A stretch of 64,000 bases of DNA from Diplonema papillatum (Eukaryota > Euglenozoa > Diplonemea > Diplonemida > Diplonemidae), in NCBI GenBank assembly GCA_030068145.1, contig JAPJBO010000211.1:62001-126000 (forward strand), given 5' to 3'. Of the stretch, positions 46,705 to 58,795 are shown one piece after another. The position numbers and the translations under genes are program-made. The notes under the pieces were generated by a model. The model did not search any database and was not told the origin of the DNA. It worked only from the letters and a program-made list of their open reading frames with translations. The stretch's first letter is position 1, and each line of letters opens with the position of its first letter.

Positions 46705-47741
46705 GGACCTGATAGGACTGGGCCTGCTAGAGATGGACCCGGACCTGATAGACCGTGGTGTGCACCGCGGTTCACCGTGATGTACAGCGGCACACAATTC
46801 GATGCAGTTCGAGGAAATACAGATGAACCGGCTTAGAAACGGTACCATGACTAACAGTCGCCTACTACGGCCAACGACACGCTGCCGAAAACGTGCCTGG
46901 CGTGTGGCTATAACTTGCGATACCAACGAATTCACAGGAGGGGGGGAGGGGAAACGAAAAGGAAAACAAGGCCAGCCTGGTCCAAGGGGTGGTCAGAGCT
47001 CGTATTGCCCCCTGTCGCTGCCACCCCCGCCCGCAGCGCCCTTTCCTTCTCACTGAAGAGTAAGCCGTCGGACGCAAACACACACCCGCCGCGGAAAAGC
47101 GAGATTTTCCGCTTTTTCTTTTTCGGGAAAGAAGGACGGCTCGTCTATCTTTTACTGCGGATCAGCTCCAAATCGGACCGATTTCCGCCGATTTCTTTTG
47201 AGCTCTAACCAACACACCGCCGTCACAAGCAACTAACTGAGCGACTGTCGCCGGAAGATACCAAAAACAACACACAAATAAGAGGTCGAAAGGCAACGAA
47301 CTGGCGTTCGTAGTTGAAAGCAAAAACAAATCAAAAAACACAACGTGTCTTTCTTCTTTAGCCATACTTCAACTTCTTTGAGCACCATTCGAAAAGAGTA
47401 CCGTGAAATAACACGTCGCTCTCTCTCTCTCTCACGACTTCCCGGTCTCACTTTGCCCGTGTGCGCCACCGTTTCGCACTTGCAGCTGGACACCACTACT
47501 TCTTTAAACAAACAAAGCTACGCACCAAGCTCCGTATTCGTTTCGACGCCGACAACGTGTGAAGCGACGAGCAACCGAGACACTGACAGCATCACCGAAG
47601 ATTTTGCTGTCGATAAAAAGCAAGTCAAAAAAAGGAGCGATCACGCCTCCGCCGCCCGGTGTTCGGGGCTGGGTCAACAACGCAGGCCGCCGGTCCTCTG
47701 GCTCCCCTCTCTCTCGTAGCTCGTGAAGTTCTAGATCCCCT
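46705..47741. other. Intergenic, no confident gene
   Basis: A 124-codon plus-strand frame (47345-47719) is Ser/Thr-rich and has no recognised domain; I do not call it a gene. Confidence 0.35.
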
Positions 47742-48187
47742 TTCTCTCTGAACTTGCTCGGGTCGCTGCGGTCTTTACGCGCTTCGTTCGTTGGACCACC
47801 CCCGGCACGTCATTTTGGTGTGAGATCGTCCGGAGCTCTTTCATTTTTGGTTACGAAGTTCTTGGCCGCTCTCTCTCTCTCTTCCCCCTCCTCCAGTTCA
47901 CGAGGAGAACACACGTTCGTAACCGATTTTCCCTTGAGTCCTGATCGCGTCGGTTCAAGTCGGACCAAGTAGATCAACTGCTCCGCACGCTCGGGTGCGC
48001 CCTTCTTGCCTTTTTTAGCAACCGCCTCCGCTACCACGCTTCAAACGTCAACGCGGACACGAGCGTGGCAGTGACCGAGCGACGGACACCCCGCCGCAAA
48101 GCTATTCGATCGTCTTCCCCTTTGTTCCCGAAAACCGGAACAACTGCGAACGGTCGTTCTCCCGTCTGCAGTATCGTTGGACTTGCT
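47742..48187 (+). promoter_or_regulatory. Gene C upstream region, shared with gene B
   Basis: Matches the gene B upstream region, with an inserted CT-rich stretch of about 100 bp (47820-47930). The hairpin is kept with one mismatch: CTACCACGCT against AGCGTGGCAG. The last 60 bp before the ATG are almost identical. Confidence 0.55.
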
Positions 48188-51100
48188 ATGCAGCGCGTCC
48201 GCGTTGCTGCGGCGCTGGCTTGCGTCGGGTGGCACGTGGCCGCCGTTGAAGGGCAGCCGGCGGAGGCCGGGCTGGACTATTTCCTGGTCGACGACATGCA
48301 GGTGCCCCTGGAGTACAGCCGGCACTCGAGCCCGCTGAGCGCGATCTCGTTCAAGACGAAAGCCTCGCTTTGGGACCAAGGGAAGCTCAACTACGTCATC
48401 GAAACCACGGCCACCAACCCGAGCTCCCCAGCCGCCTCCTTCCTGGCCGACGATGACGCCCGGATCAGCGCGGCGGTGGCCCACTGGGAGGCCAACACGT
48501 GCATCCGGCTCACCAAGTGCGCTTCAGAAGCCGTCTGCGTGAAGCCGTACCTCCTCTTCATCTCTGACGCGCAGCACTGCAACTCGCCTGTAGGCCGCCG
48601 GGCCAGCGGCGTCAACCAAATCAACCTCGCCTCCGGGTGCTCGACAGGTACGGGGTTTCACTTTAAGTGAGGAGCGAGGGGAAGGAATCAAAGGTGCTCG
48701 CTTCGCCTTGTTTGCGCGTGCCGTTTTGATCCTTCATCTTGTATCGACCTCTTTCATTTTCAGGTTATCAGAAAGTTCTGATCAACCACCAATACGCCCT
48801 AATTAAGTCTTTTAGCCCGCACAAATTGGTATCATTGTGCCAATGCACCCCCCGCCCGATCGAACGTTGTCGTGCCATTCCTGGATGTAGTGCAACACGT
48901 GTGGGCGGACTCTGAGTTGCCCCGGAGCAACCTATCTTTTATTTTTTTTTTCGGTGAGAAAAAACACGCAGTCTTTTTTCGCTTGGTCTTATTCTCCCAA
49001 CAATATAGGTGAACACCCAAACACACACCTTCTCCCTTTCCGGTTTTTTGGCGCCACTGACCCGCAGGTCAGGGGAAAAAACTTCAAATTCCCTCCCACC
49101 CGTCCCTTGGAAAGGGGAGTTCGCACGGTTTCGTATTTGAAAACCCTTGCTCCTCCGGTTGGATTTCCTTCCGCGTGATTGGCACACGGAAGAGGGTACC
49201 CCGCAGAAGTGTTTCCTCCTGCGAGTCAACGGGCCCTCTTTTTCCGTAGCGGGAAGAATTCAATTGACCGGCCCCCCTCGCAACCTCGCAAGGACGGGAG
49301 CAAGGTGGTCCTGTGTTTCTCCACGGGACCCCGACGCTCGCTACGTCGTAATAAAAACCCAAACGCAGAATAGTCTCTTCTTCCTCCTCTCGAACGTCTT
49401 CCTCCAACGTGTATTCTTGTTTTCTTGCCGACCCTCCTAACACCATGCAAAAAGATCGGCCGAGAGAATTTTTTTTGACCTTTTTTTGTGAACCGTGATT
49501 TTTTTTTAGCCAGCCAATTTCGTTTTGTTGGCTAAGCGGAAAACCCCTGGACCCGGGGACCAAAAAATATGTGCGTGGTTCGTGGGTCTTTACCAGATGC
49601 GGGGCACCGGGCATGGAAACTACAGGTTTTCATTGGGAAGGACGGGAATCGACCCACTGGTTCATTTCTTTGCTGGCCCATGTAGCAGACCTTTTTCGGC
49701 GAATTTGTGCTCACGTTCAGTTCCTATGAAGAGAACCGTGAAAACTACCCGGGGACCACAAAATTATGTGCGTCTTTCAAGAAGAAGGGAGTTCCCGCGG
49801 GTTCCGGGTTTGCGGTACTTTCCATTTCTTTTTCGGGAAACTTGCAGGATCGGCACGCCGAATACAAGAGGTACCTCTCGTATTCGACCCGACAACGACA
49901 GTTACTACACTTGATCTTAGCCAAAAGGCCGAGAAGGTATGCCCAGAATCAGGAGAAAGCAAAAGCAGGTGTGTGGAAGATCAAGCGCGGATGATGCGCT
50001 GAAGACAGGAAACGAGAAAAAGGGTGGCCCAGGGGGCATTGCCACGGCCTTAGTTTTGGGTTAGAATACAACGCATCTGTTGCGATTATCTGCATCGCCT
50101 GTAGAACGTAATCGAGTTTCGTAGTTTTGGGTAGAACGTAAACAATCGGTGGCCTTTCGTGGCTACCTCTTAGAGCGCACCGTGTCATGTTTGAATTTCT
50201 ACCAGTACGGTTAGGTACCAGGAAAGCCTGCTACACGGAAGCCAAGCTTCACGTGTTCGGCGGTACTGCAGAGCCACGGGCCTATGGGTCAAGTGGCTAC
50301 CGATTTCCCACACAAAAGCATCAAGGCTTGGCGCACCTTGGGGCTTGGCGCTTGCGGTGTCGTCGAGACGGTCAGCCACAGGGCAGAGCGGACGGGGTTG
50401 TGGCACTGTGTGCTGCCTCCGACTCAAGCTTTGCAAGCTGTGGTTGACCTGGACCAGGAGCGGCCTTTTTCGTTTTTCAAAAACAAAACTACGCATTTCT
50501 TCACGAAAAGCCTCTCGGCAAAAACCCGTTTTCACACTTCTTCTTCTTCCCGCAGCTGTTGTATGGATCGCCTGCATACACTCAGCTACGCGTGCCTTCA
50601 TTGCGAAGGTTACTGCTGCGGCCTTCTGGGTGGCAGCTGTGTGCTGTGTCAGGTCAAGTAGCGAGATCTGGGGCCCTGTGATGTATGCAGGGCTGCATCC
50701 TCGTGTTGTAGCCGTGTTGTGTATAAGGTTTCGTGAGGGCCTGGTCAACCACCTCATCACTGAAGGGCACAAACCTTTCGCGACCGTGATTGGACAGTCG
50801 GGATTGCCGGGGGCGGGTCTCCATGAAGAAGAGAAAAGTAAAGCAAAACCTGCCCCCTGCGCCTGCTGTCTCCGGCTGCTTCGACGACACATACTACTAC
50901 TAGGGGCAGCAGGACACCTTGTCCAGGTGGGTAGCGTCACCTCCCCGATGCGAGCTGATTGCCGGATGGATGCGGGCAACTGCACCTTTGTACCACCGAC
51001 ACCCTCTGGGTGCTTCCAGGTTACGCGCAATCGGGGGTTTGAAACATGATGATTAATATCAAAAGCCCGCACCCACACGGCGTTGACTGTGTCTGGTCTT

Positions 51101-54100
51101 TGTAAGGGCTGCCTTGATGTTACTTTGATCAAACTCACACTTGGTATCGCATGACACTAGCTCTCGTGCTCGTGCTGGTTGAGGAGTGTGCGCAGGAAAC
51201 TAGCGGGATACCCTGCTGATAAGCTCTGCCACACTCGGGGTGGCGTCAAGGCGCTTGCGGGCCTCAGCCCTGTTTTTCTCCACCGCATTTTCATCATATC
51301 TTGCTCTCTACAGGGCTTCCCTGGTCGTCCTGACGTTCCTCCCGAACTCAACATTTCGTCTCTGGGGGTCTTAGGGCCATTTTGGGTACTGCCAGGGTGA
51401 TACACATCTGTGCATGAATTCAACGACACCGCAGGGGCCGTGATCCACGAAATAGGCCACAGCTTGGGGCTCTCCCACGAGCAGTCCAGGAATGACAGAG
51501 ACAGTTTCGTGGCGGTGGACCTCACGCAGATCGAGGCGGGCTACGAGCTGAACTTCGACCAGACCGGCGCGAACGGGCGGGACATCGGGGCGTACGACTA
51601 CCGGAGCATCATGCACTACAGCTCGCGCTCGTTCGCCATCGGCAGCCTGCCCACCATTGTGTCACCGGTGGCTATCGGGCAGCGGTCGGGACTGTCGGAC
51701 GGTGATGTCGCTGGGATACAGTTCTTGTACAACGGCTGTTCCGACACGTTCGCGGCGCCGAAGTGCATCGTCAGCAGGGATACGTCCGAAGTGCTCCTGA
51801 TCCCTCACTCACAGGACTTCTTGGTCGAGTTCAATGCGGAGTGGGATGCGTTGTCGTCGATGACAGTCACCTACGGGTCAACCACCGCGCCCGACACCAC
51901 GTTTCAGGTAGCCTCGGGTTCGAATGTCGGCGACTGCGGATCGACGCAGTTGACGTACAACCCGTCTGCCGCCGATGCGAACAGCGTCTTCGTCTTGGCC
52001 GCCACGTTTACTTCGACCGGGATTGGCGCTGAGTCGACTACTTGTCAAATTCAGGTGAAAGTGGCATCCTCGAACCAAGTGTGCTTCGGGATCCCAGCGG
52101 ATGAACCGAACGTGTGCAGCGGGCGTGGGACGTGCACGTCAGACAAGCTAAGTCCTTGCTCGTGCACAGGCGAGTACGGCGGGTTGCAGTGCCAAGGCTA
52201 CGCTGTTTGCCCTGACAACTTGGAGTTCACCTTCGACGACATAACCGACCTCGACTGGTCGAACTCCGTGATCGACGCATCGCTCAGCGCCAAAGGCGGC
52301 AGCTCGGCCTACTTCGGGTCCGAGGGATACGGCACGTATACTGTGGCCACCCCAAGCCGGTACACGTACATTTCTTACCGGATGGCCCGCGACCTGGCAA
52401 GCCCCAATGACCCTGTCTTGCAGTTTTTCAACGCGACCAGCCAGATGTGTTGGCAAACGACTATGCAAGCGGGCACCCTTGTGTTCACCTCCGAGACCTC
52501 AGCCTTCGTATCTTTGACCGTGGAGACGAAGAAGTTTTACTTCGTGGAGCACCTGATCGACTACGACACCGGGACGATGTCCATCCGCATTGACGGAATG
52601 GTGCAAGTTGAAGATTTCGCGGTGAATGCTGCTTCTAACTGCTTGACTTCCGGGGTTGGAGGGGCTGTTTTCTTCTACGAAGGCTGGCTCGATGAGGTGC
52701 GGATGTACTGCCATTCGTATCTGCAGATGACAGGCACTCTGACAGAGCCTGATCAAAGTGACCTGGTCAGCGGCGGCCTGACGTTGACGGTCGTAATCGA
52801 AGGAGACGTCGATTCCTGGGTGGACACAGAGGCCACGAAGCAGGCGCTTATAGACGGCTTCACTGCCGACGAGGTCTGCGTGTCGCCCAACGGGTGGAAC
52901 GCGCTGAAGTCAACGATGATGGACACTTCGCTCGTCACCATTTCGGGTTCGACGATGACCCTGGGCCCGCTGAACGCGGCGGCTTCGTTTTCCGCGTTGC
53001 TGTCGACGGTGATCCCCTTGGTTTTGAAGCCGAGCATGGTGCAGAGCGGCACTCTGCCCCTGGGGAGCGACGACCAGTCCTTCACAATCCCCGGGATTTG
53101 CGCCGGCTCGACCGAGTATTCGTTCGACGACGGGCTGCCTTCGGGACTGAGTGCGACCGCTTTCGGCTTCAACAACACCACCTTTAGCGAAGGAACCCAC
53201 TCGCTCGAATTCCTGGCTACAGGTCTCGTCGCGCCGATGTCGGTGACGGCTCAGGGAGCGGCTGTAAGGCCGGATACGGTGTCATACTACGTTCGACACG
53301 GGGATAACACCAAATACGTAGGCTTCCAAGTGGAGAGCCCGGACTCTGCGACGGTCCTGCAATTGCTTGCCGGCTCCGGGTCGAAGTTGGCTGCAGGGTT
53401 TGGCTCGTTACAGTCATCGACAGCCGCCATTTCGGTAGACGTCTGGTACTTCGTGTCAATTTCGTTCGACTGGACAGCGAGGACCGTGTCCGTCAGCATC
53501 GACGGCAATGCAGACGCAGGGTTGGCGAATCTGGCTCTTCCGTCCGACTTTCAGTCGGTGAACCGGGTGAGTGCGTTCACGTTTTCTCTGCCCTCATTCA
53601 TCGACAGCGTCCAGGTGGAGTGTTCTACTTGTGCTGGCGCCACTAATGCGCCTGCTACCAATGCACCTGCCACCAACGCACCTGCTACCAATGCACCTGC
53701 GACCAATGCACCTGCTACCAATGCACCTGCGACCAATGCACCTGCTACCAATGCACCTGCGACCAATGCACCTGCTACCAACGCACCTGCTACCAATGCA
53801 CCTGCTACCAGTGCACCTGCTACCAATGCACCTGCCACCAATGCACCTGCTACCAATGCACCTGCTACCAACGCACCTGCTACCAACGCACCTGCTACCA
53901 ATGCACCTGCTACCAATGCACCTGCTACCAATGCACCTGCTACCAATGCACCTGCCACCAATGCACCTGCTACCAATGCACCTGCTACTAATGCACCTGC
54001 TACCAACGCACCTGCGACCAATGCACCTGCGACCAATGCACCTGCTACCAGTGCACCTGCTACTAATGCACCTGCTACCAATGCACCTGCGACCAATGCA

Positions 54101-57100
54101 CCTGCTACCAATGCACCTGCCACCAACGCACCTGCTACCAGTGCACCTGCTACTAATGCACCTGCTACCAATGCACCTGCGACCAATGCACCTGCTACCA
54201 ATGCACCTGCGACCAATGCACCTGCGACTAATGCACCTGCTACCAGTGCACCTGCTACCAGTGCACCTGCTACCAATGCACCTGCGACCAATGCACCTGC
54301 GACTAATGCACCTGCTACCAATGCACCTGCCACCAACGCACCTGCTTCCAGTGCACCTGCTACTAATGCACCTGCTACCAATGCACCTGCGACCAACGCG
54401 CCTGCGACCAATGCACCTGCCATCAACGCACCTGCCACCAGTGCACCTGCGACCAATGCGCCTGCTACTAATGCACCTGCTACCAGTGCACCTGCTACTA
54501 ATGCACCTGCGACCAATGCACCTGCTACCAACGCACCTGCCACCAATGCACCTGCTACCATTGCACCTGCGACTAGTGCACCTGCCACCAACGCACCTGC
54601 TACCATTGCACCTGCGACCAACGTGCCTGCGACCAATGCACCTGCTACCACCGCACCGGTCACCAGTGTACCCATTTCCAGTACACCTATCACCAGTGCA
54701 CCGGCTACTACCGCACCTGCGACCAATGCACCAGCTACATCTGCACCAGCCACCAGTGCACCTGCCACCAATGCACCAGCCACATCTGCACCTGCTACCA
54801 GTGCACCTGCGACCAATGCACCTGCGACTAATGCGCCTGCTACTAATGCACCTGCCACCAATGCACCTGCTACTGATGCACCTGCCACCAGTGCACCTGC
54901 GACCAATGCACCTGCCACCGACGCACCTGCTACCAGTGCACCTGCACCTGCACCTGCTACCACCGCACCGGTCACCAGTGTACCCGTTTCCAGTACACCT
55001 ATCACCAATGCACCTGCTACAGCTGCACCGGCCACCAATGCACCTGCCACCAGTGCACCTGCTACCACCGCACCTGCCACCAATGCACCTGCTACCAACG
55101 CACCTGCCACCAATGCACCTGCGACTAATGCACCTGCTACCAGTGAACCTGCTACCAGTGCACCTGCCACCAATGCACCTGCTACTGATGCACCTGCCAC
55201 CAGTGCACCTGCGACTAATGCACCTGCGACCAATGCACCTGCGACCAATGCACCTGCTACCAATGCACCTGCGACCAATGCACCTGCTACCACCGCACCG
55301 GTCACCAGTGTACCCGTTTCCAGTACACCTATCACCAATGCACCTGCTACAGCTGCACCGGCCACCAATGCACCTGCTACCACCGCACCTGCCACCAATG
55401 CACCTGCTACCACCGCACCTGCCACCAGTGCACCTGCTACCACCGCACCTGCCACCAATGCACCTGCGACTAGTGCACCTGCTACCAGTGAACCTGCTAC
55501 TAGTGCACCTGCCACCAATGCACCTGCTACTGATGCACCTGCTACCAGTGCACCTGCTACCAGTGCACCTACGACTAATGCACCTGCTACCAGTGCGCCT
55601 ACCACCAATGCACCTGCCACCAACGCACCTGCTACCAGTGCACCTGCGACCAACGCGCCTGCGACCAATGCACCTGCTACCACTGCACCGGTCACCAGTG
55701 TACCCGTTTCCAGTACACCTATCACCAATGCACCGGCTACCACCGCACCTGCGACCAATGCACCTGCTACCAGTGCACCTGCTACTAATGCGCCTGCCAC
55801 CAATGCACCTGCTACTAATGCACCTGCTACCAGAGCACCTGCGACCAATGCACCTGCCACCAACGCACCTGCTACCAGTGCTGCGACGAACGCGCCTGCG
55901 ACCACTGCACCTGCGACCAATGCACCTGCTACCACCGCACCTGTCACCAATGCACCCACATCTGCACCTGCTACCAGTGCACCTGCTACAACCGCACCTG
56001 CCACCACCGCACCGGTCACCAGTGTACCCGTTTCCAATACACCTATCACCAATTCACCTCCTACTAACGCACCTGCTACCAGTGCACCTGCCGCCACCGC
56101 ACCTGCTACCTTTGCACCTGCTACTACCGCACCGGTAACCAGTGTACCCGTCTCCAGTACACCTATGACCAATTCACCTCCTACCAAGGCTCCTGTGACC
56201 AACGCGCCTGCTACGAGTGCACCTGCGACCAACGCACCCGCTACCAGTGCACCTGTCACCAACGCACCTGCCACCATTGCACCTGCTACCAACGCACCTG
56301 CTACCAGTGCACCCGTCACCAACGCACCCATTTCTAATGCACCTGCCACCATCGCACCTGCTACCCGGGCACCACCTACAAGTGCGCCATCAACGAATCA
56401 ACCTTCCAATGCACCCGCTACTGACACACCGTCTGGTGCACCACCTACCAACGCACCCCTCACACAGGCGCCATTCACCAATGCGCCAGCCACAACTGCA
56501 CCAAGCACAGACTCACCCACAGACGTACCACCGACGAACACACCTTCCAATGCACCCCAGTCTGGTGCACCCACGACCGATGTACCCCTCACACAGGCAC
56601 CACCTACCGACGCACCCCTCACACAGGCACCACCTACCGACGCACCCCTCACACAGGCACCACCTACCGACGCACCCCTCACACAGGCACCACCTACCGA
56701 CGCACCCCTCACACAGGCACCACCTACCGACGCACCCCTCACACAGGCACCACCTACCGACGCACCCCCCACACAGGCACCACCTACCGACGCACCCCCC
56801 ACACAGGCACCACCCACCCGTGCACCGCCGACCAGGGCGCCGCCCACACATGCGCCTCCCACGAACATGCCCACGGTCGCTCCGCCGACGGGCGCGCCAG
56901 TGTTCAACCCGTTTACCTTAGTTCCCGAGCTCCCCCGTGTGACCCAAGTGCCCACTGCTTTCCCGCCGTTGTCCTTCACGCCGGCCCCGACCACGTCGGT
57001 TCCGACCGAGAGCCCGGCTGTCGGCCAGGGGGGTGCCAGCCCGGCCCCGGGGGGCACGGAAGACCCCGCACAGGCAGCGCTCGCGCCGGAGGAAGACTCC

Positions 57101-57361
57101 GACGAGCCGCCGACGGCCGCGATCGTGGCCGCCACCGCGGTCGCCGGGGTGCTGGCCGCCGGGGCTGTCGTCGGCGTCGTGCTCGTCAAGACGGGCGTGG
57201 TCGCCTTCGGCGCCGCGGCTGCCGGGGGCGGCGCCGCCGCTGGCGGCGCGGGTGCCGGCGCGGGGGGCGCCGCGGCGGTCCAGGGGGCCGGTGTCGGGCA
57301 GGCAGTGGCTGCGGGGGACGGCGCGTTCTTGTTCGATCCGCGGTTCGACGTCATCGTGTAG
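48188..57361 (+). CDS. Gene C: astacin-like (M12A) membrane metalloprotease with a very long stalk
   Basis: Proposed join 48188-48647, 51435-57361 (about 2128 aa); GT-AG intron of 2787 bp, phase 1. Residues 1 to about 886 are nearly the same as gene B: signal peptide, FLVDDM (32-37), zinc site HEIGHSLGLSHEQ (His158, Glu159, His162, His168), Met-turn SIMHY with Met213, EGF-like module (Cys 381-406), beta modules and spacer domain. The stalk (about 889-1965) is a much longer (TNAPA)n array interrupted by TTAPVTSVPVSSTPIT blocks, then a LTQAPPTDAP array. One TM helix lies near 2047-2070, followed by a Gly/Ala-rich tail ending FLFDPRFDVIV. The tail differs from those of A and B. Predicted surface protease held far from the membrane. 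Confidence 0.87.
49841..49940 (-). ncRNA. U2 snRNA-like sequence, antisense in intron 1 of gene C
   Basis: Reading the minus strand from 49940, the sequence starts ATACCTTCTCGGCCTTTTGG and continues CTAAGATCAAGTGTAGTA. This is the canonical U2 5' end, with stem-loop I (CGGCC/TTTT/GGCT) and the branch-point-pairing GTAGTA. A strong hairpin follows (49860-49885, an 11-bp stem with one G-T pair), where stem II would be. The usual stem IIa sequence and a clear Sm site (AATTTTTGG type) are not evident at normal spacing; AATTTTGTGG lies too far along, near 49770. It is either a divergent functional U2 or a pseudogene with an intact 5' domain. Confidence 0.75.
50214..50456 (-). repeat. Dispersed repeat R4, inverted copy in intron 1 of gene C
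   Basis: Reverse complement of 24753-25022, with indels. It ends beside the 50503-type sequence shared with about 17217. Confidence 0.85.
51059..51380 (-). pseudogene. Possible decayed coding remnant in intron 1 of gene C
   Basis: A minus-strand frame reads AEARKRLDATPSVAELISRV and later CEFDQSNIKAALTK, with two internal stops before its final TGA. It has a protein-like, helix-forming character but no recognised family. It may be a transposon or host-gene relic. Confidence 0.25.
53642..56390 (+). repeat. Coding repeat array of gene C stalk, (TNAPA)n
   Basis: 15-bp units ACCAATGCACCTGCT with synonymous third-base variants and Asn/Ser/Thr/Asp swaps. Higher-order blocks carry ACCGGTCACCAGTGTACCCG. 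Other frames and the antisense strand stay open for up to 933 codons as a by-product. Confidence 0.95.
56590..56815 (+). repeat. 30-bp coding array in gene C, LTQAPPTDAP
   Basis: About eight near-identical units of CACCCCTCACACAGGCACCA plus CCTACCGACG. The last two change Leu to Pro (CCC for CTC). Confidence 0.93.
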
Positions 57362-58712
57362 ACGGGTCCTTTCGCAGGGGGAGGCGGGGGCCCCAGGGCA
57401 GTGCTGGCTGCCAATGCCTGCAAACGCGTTCGCTCCGATCCCGTTTTGCAGTGCAACCATTGCAAACGTTTCCTTTTCCTTTGCTGCGAGGGAGAAGAGG
57501 AAGTGCGCCGGATCATCTGGTGATTCCTCGGGCTCGTCAGACTCACAGCGAATGTGAAGCGCGCGCCGGAGACAAACAGTACGCCGGACAAGAAGCGACC
57601 GAAGCATGACACGATGCGTAGCCCGCAGCGGCTTGTGCAGTCTATCGTCACAGTTTGTTGCTGTATATCAAGTTCAAACCGCTGCTCCCACGTCGGTTGC
57701 CCACGTCCTCGAACTATTCTCAAGCTGGAATTGGGCGTGAGCTAAGGGTTGCTTCTTTGAACCCTGACGTAGAATCCTCGGTGGGCACTTCTGGTCGCGG
57801 GATGAACTGTGAGCTGGCTTAAGGTGTCCGAGTGATCGCTCATCCGATATGTACGATGTTGTCGGCGCGTGCCTCTGCGCACGGCAATGCAGAACTCGTC
57901 GCGGACGAAGTCACATTGCCCCCCTCAATTTACGACAAGCTGACCACGGTACTTCCAGGTCGACATCTGCTCTTACAATCGCTATTGTACACAGTAGGAA
58001 CTGGAGCAAAGCGCACGGCAAGATGGGCACACCACCCGAACCTACAAGAGGAGAATTCGGGTAGGTTGGGGCGGGTCTTCTGAGACTGGTTTCTTTTTGT
58101 GTGCGTGTGCGACGAGGCGACTCTCGCTTTGTGCTGGCTGTTCGCTCTGTCAGCTATCCGTCCCCTGCCACTGGGCTCGTCAGGAGTTTCCCGGAAACGT
58201 CTACGTGCGCAATGTTTCTTTCTGTAGCGAGGAGAGATGGTAGAGATGGGCCGTGCACTCTACTCGTCTCGCTTTGCACGCTCTTCCGTATCCCCGTTCG
58301 GACACGCTGGGTTGTTCACAGTAACGCCGCTGGTTGTCCCTTATGCGTTTGGTGTATGCGTAAGCGCTTTCATCCCCATGCAACCTGATCTCTGGATACT
58401 TTTACTACCGGCACGGCGCGATGGAGGAAACGAATTTGGATCCGTTGTGACTTTTCTTCCTTTTCACGGTTTCTGACACTCTTTCAAGGATCGGCAGCCC
58501 TTTTGTTCTTGTTCTTGACCCTATGCTTCCTGACTTTTCAGGAGCACGCGCGCACCCTCCGTGCAGACCAACTTGGGCAGTAATTGCTCGCATCCGTGCC
58601 TCAGACCGATCGCTTTGAACTTCGTTCCTCATAGAAACTAAACGAGATGACGGGCCGATCGACTCCCACATCTCCTCTCCATACCTCTTTTTAGAACCAA
58701 CAATCTTCGGGG
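57362..58712. other. 3' flank of gene C, no confident gene
   Basis: An 83-codon frame (57832-58083) contains LPPSIYDKLTTVLPGRHLLL and looks slightly protein-like, but no family is recognised. Confidence 0.35.
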
Positions 58713-58795
58713 GTTCCCTTCAGTGTATCGTGTGGCTATAAAGACGTAGCCAGCGTGATTGAGCGGGGGTGGTTGATCAGAATTGCTAACCTTTG
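58713..58795 (+). repeat. Dispersed repeat R3, partial copy
   Basis: AAAGACGTAGCCAGCGTG and GGTTGATCAGAATTGCTAAC. Confidence 0.6.

Noticed and set aside
49560-49720. tRNA-like GGTCGATTCCCG (T-arm) on the minus strand
   Set aside because: No matching acceptor stem, D-arm or anticodon arm at the proper distances.
50185-51138. 317-codon minus-strand frame in intron 1 of gene C
   Set aside because: It starts inside repeat R4 and has no recognisable domain. Codon make-up is unlike the protease exons.
53571-56138. 855-codon plus-strand frame rich in HLLPMHL within the gene C stalk
   Set aside because: This is the +1 reading of the same repeat array, with no flanking domains.
53551-56352. 933-codon antisense frame under gene C, and similar frames under A (10476-12449) and B (43675-45012)
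   Set aside because: These are shadows of in-frame 15-bp coding repeats. The sense frame alone continues into conserved domains and a TM helix.
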